Source: Syngnathus acus (lineage: Eukaryota > Chordata > Actinopteri > Syngnathiformes > Syngnathidae). From it: 64,000 nt of DNA. The first letter of the stretch is position 1. Every line of letters starts with the position of its first letter. Under the pieces are notes generated by a model that had not been told where the DNA came from, ran no database searches, and was given only the letters and a program-made list of their open reading frames with translations. The position numbers and the translations under genes are program-made. The stretch lies in contig NC_051095.1 in assembly GCF_901709675.1 (NCBI RefSeq), positions 9,391,956-9,455,955 on the forward strand, written 5' to 3'. This document shows positions 63,285 to 64,000 of this stretch, piece by piece.

Positions 63285-63373
63285 ACATCCATCCATCCAT
63301 CCATCCATCCATCCATCCATCCATCCATCCATCCATCCATCCATCCATCCATCCATCCAGCCATCCAGCCATC
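63285..63373. repeat. (ATCC)n microsatellite
   Basis: About 20 tandem ATCC units, interrupted only at the right end by two CAGC variants, immediately precede the hAT fragment. The same tetranucleotide terminates the dispersed repeat seen at 23.1 and 46.6 kb, so the array may have grown from such a tail. Confidence 0.95.
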
Positions 63374-63429
63374 ATTTTATTTTTATTTTTTTTATCGACG
63401 ATCAATTAATTCAGGTCAAGACGCTTGTC

Positions 63430-63590
63430 CCGGTCACGTGACATGTCCCGCAAAGCTAGCAAAAATGAGTAAGAAATTAAAATTATTTTAAAAATTGGCG
63501 ATTCTCTCCCAATTACATCCGTCGGTTCAGGTCACGTGACATGCCACGTCAGCCGAGCCCGCGAAGCAAGCAAAAATGAGCAGGAAACAG
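63430..63590 (+). repeat. Duplicated leader of the hAT fragment
   Basis: A segment containing GGTCACGTGACATG, then a CGC/AAG-rich stretch and AGCAAAAATGAG, occurs at about 63430-63476. It recurs at about 63534-63586, where it runs into the hAT start codon. The first copy also has an ATG in the matching position but no open frame follows. This is a partial direct duplication of the element's 5' end. Confidence 0.6.
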
Positions 63591-63835
63591 AGATGTTTGG
63601 AAGGCTTCTTCGGAAAGGGAAAAAAGCCCAATGAGGAGACGGAAGAAGAAGAGGCTACGACTTCTAAGAAAAGGAAAGCTGCATTTAAAAGAAAATTTCT
63701 GGAGTCCTACTTAAAATATGGATTTATCGCCACAGGTCACGCGCTAAGCCCAGGCTAGCTAACGAGGCTATGAAGCCTTCAAATCTGCTTCGGCACATGG
63801 AGACCAAGCATCCTGCATTAAAAGACAAACCTTAA
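63576..63835 (+). pseudogene. Broken hAT-type transposase N-terminus (BED zinc finger, ZBED5/SCAND3-like)
   Basis: The frame starting at 63576 (MSRKQRCLEGFFGKGKK..., then KKRKAAFKRKFLESYLKYGF) matches the N-terminus of BED-finger hAT transposases found in many fish genomes. It ends in a stop at about 63756. In another frame, 63752-63835 continues with LANEAMKPSNLLRHMETKHP, the second half of the BED finger, followed by a stop. The stretch that should join them, carrying the finger's first two cysteines, is missing, so the finger cannot fold. The rest of the transposase is not seen before the window ends. The copy is dead. Confidence 0.8.
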
Positions 63836-64000
63836 CCACAAGTTCAGTACTCCCACTAATTCAACGTAATGGTGAGTTTTATTTTTATGTAGTTTATACT
63901 TGTTTTTATGCCAGTCGTATCATTTTATTTCATCTTATTTATATACTTATTATAAATGTATTATTTATTTATATAAATGTATTATTTATTTATATAAAGG

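Noticed and set aside
63285-63373. Possible CRISPR-like array
   Set aside because: It is a pure ATCC microsatellite with no spacers, and the genome is eukaryotic.

Overview
The window looks like nuclear DNA of a teleost fish, probably a percomorph; this is inference. The evidence is intron-containing vertebrate genes with GT-AG splice sites, a vertebrate-type single-exon nanos1, an AT-rich background with abundant (CA)n, (TA)n and (ATCC)n microsatellites, and several repeat types common in fish genomes. These include a dispersed repeat ending in GAAAATGGATGG, TTAA-flanked and TA-flanked non-autonomous DNA elements, and a BED-finger hAT fragment. No species can be named from the sequence alone.

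Layout. Positions 1 to about 44,900 contain no protein-coding gene I can support. This is a gene desert in which AT-rich sequence alternates with short, more GC-rich blocks rich in AATTA/TAAT cores and POU octamers. The blocks resemble vertebrate conserved non-coding elements, but conservation cannot be tested here. The desert also holds a TA-flanked element (11.55-12.40 kb), a decayed THAP-finger fragment (16.1 kb), a degenerate ~65-bp tandem repeat (20.4-20.96 kb), a coding-like fragment of unknown origin (34.1-34.5 kb), a possible retroelement 3' end (36.1 kb), a 25-base poly-C tract (37.63 kb) and long compound microsatellites (40.5-42.5 kb).

The right third holds three genes. An alpha-tubulin gene runs on the minus strand (44.92-48.05 kb; four coding exons, the first holding only the ATG). 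Head-to-head with it on the plus strand is dnaaf1/lrrc50 (49.39-53.85 kb), the axonemal dynein assembly factor. Its entire LRR domain is in one exon, and its C-terminal tail is about 1,180 residues long and built from diverged repeats. After a 5.9-kb gap comes single-exon nanos1 on the minus strand (59.73-60.41 kb). The gap contains a ~1.16-kb TTAA-flanked element carrying eight palindromes of the type GGGTCAnnnTGACCC, four of which match the estrogen-response-element core. The window ends in an (ATCC)n array and a broken hAT transposase N-terminus.

How the genes relate. Tubulin is the axoneme's building block and DNAAF1 is needed for dynein-arm preassembly, so the divergent pair could share ciliary or testis expression. 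This tubulin lacks the Lys40 acetylation site and the usual C-terminal EEY. Nanos1 is an RNA-binding translational repressor with no mechanistic link to the other two. The most unusual items are the dnaaf1 tail and exon structure, the divergent alpha-tubulin, and the palindrome-array element between dnaaf1 and nanos1.
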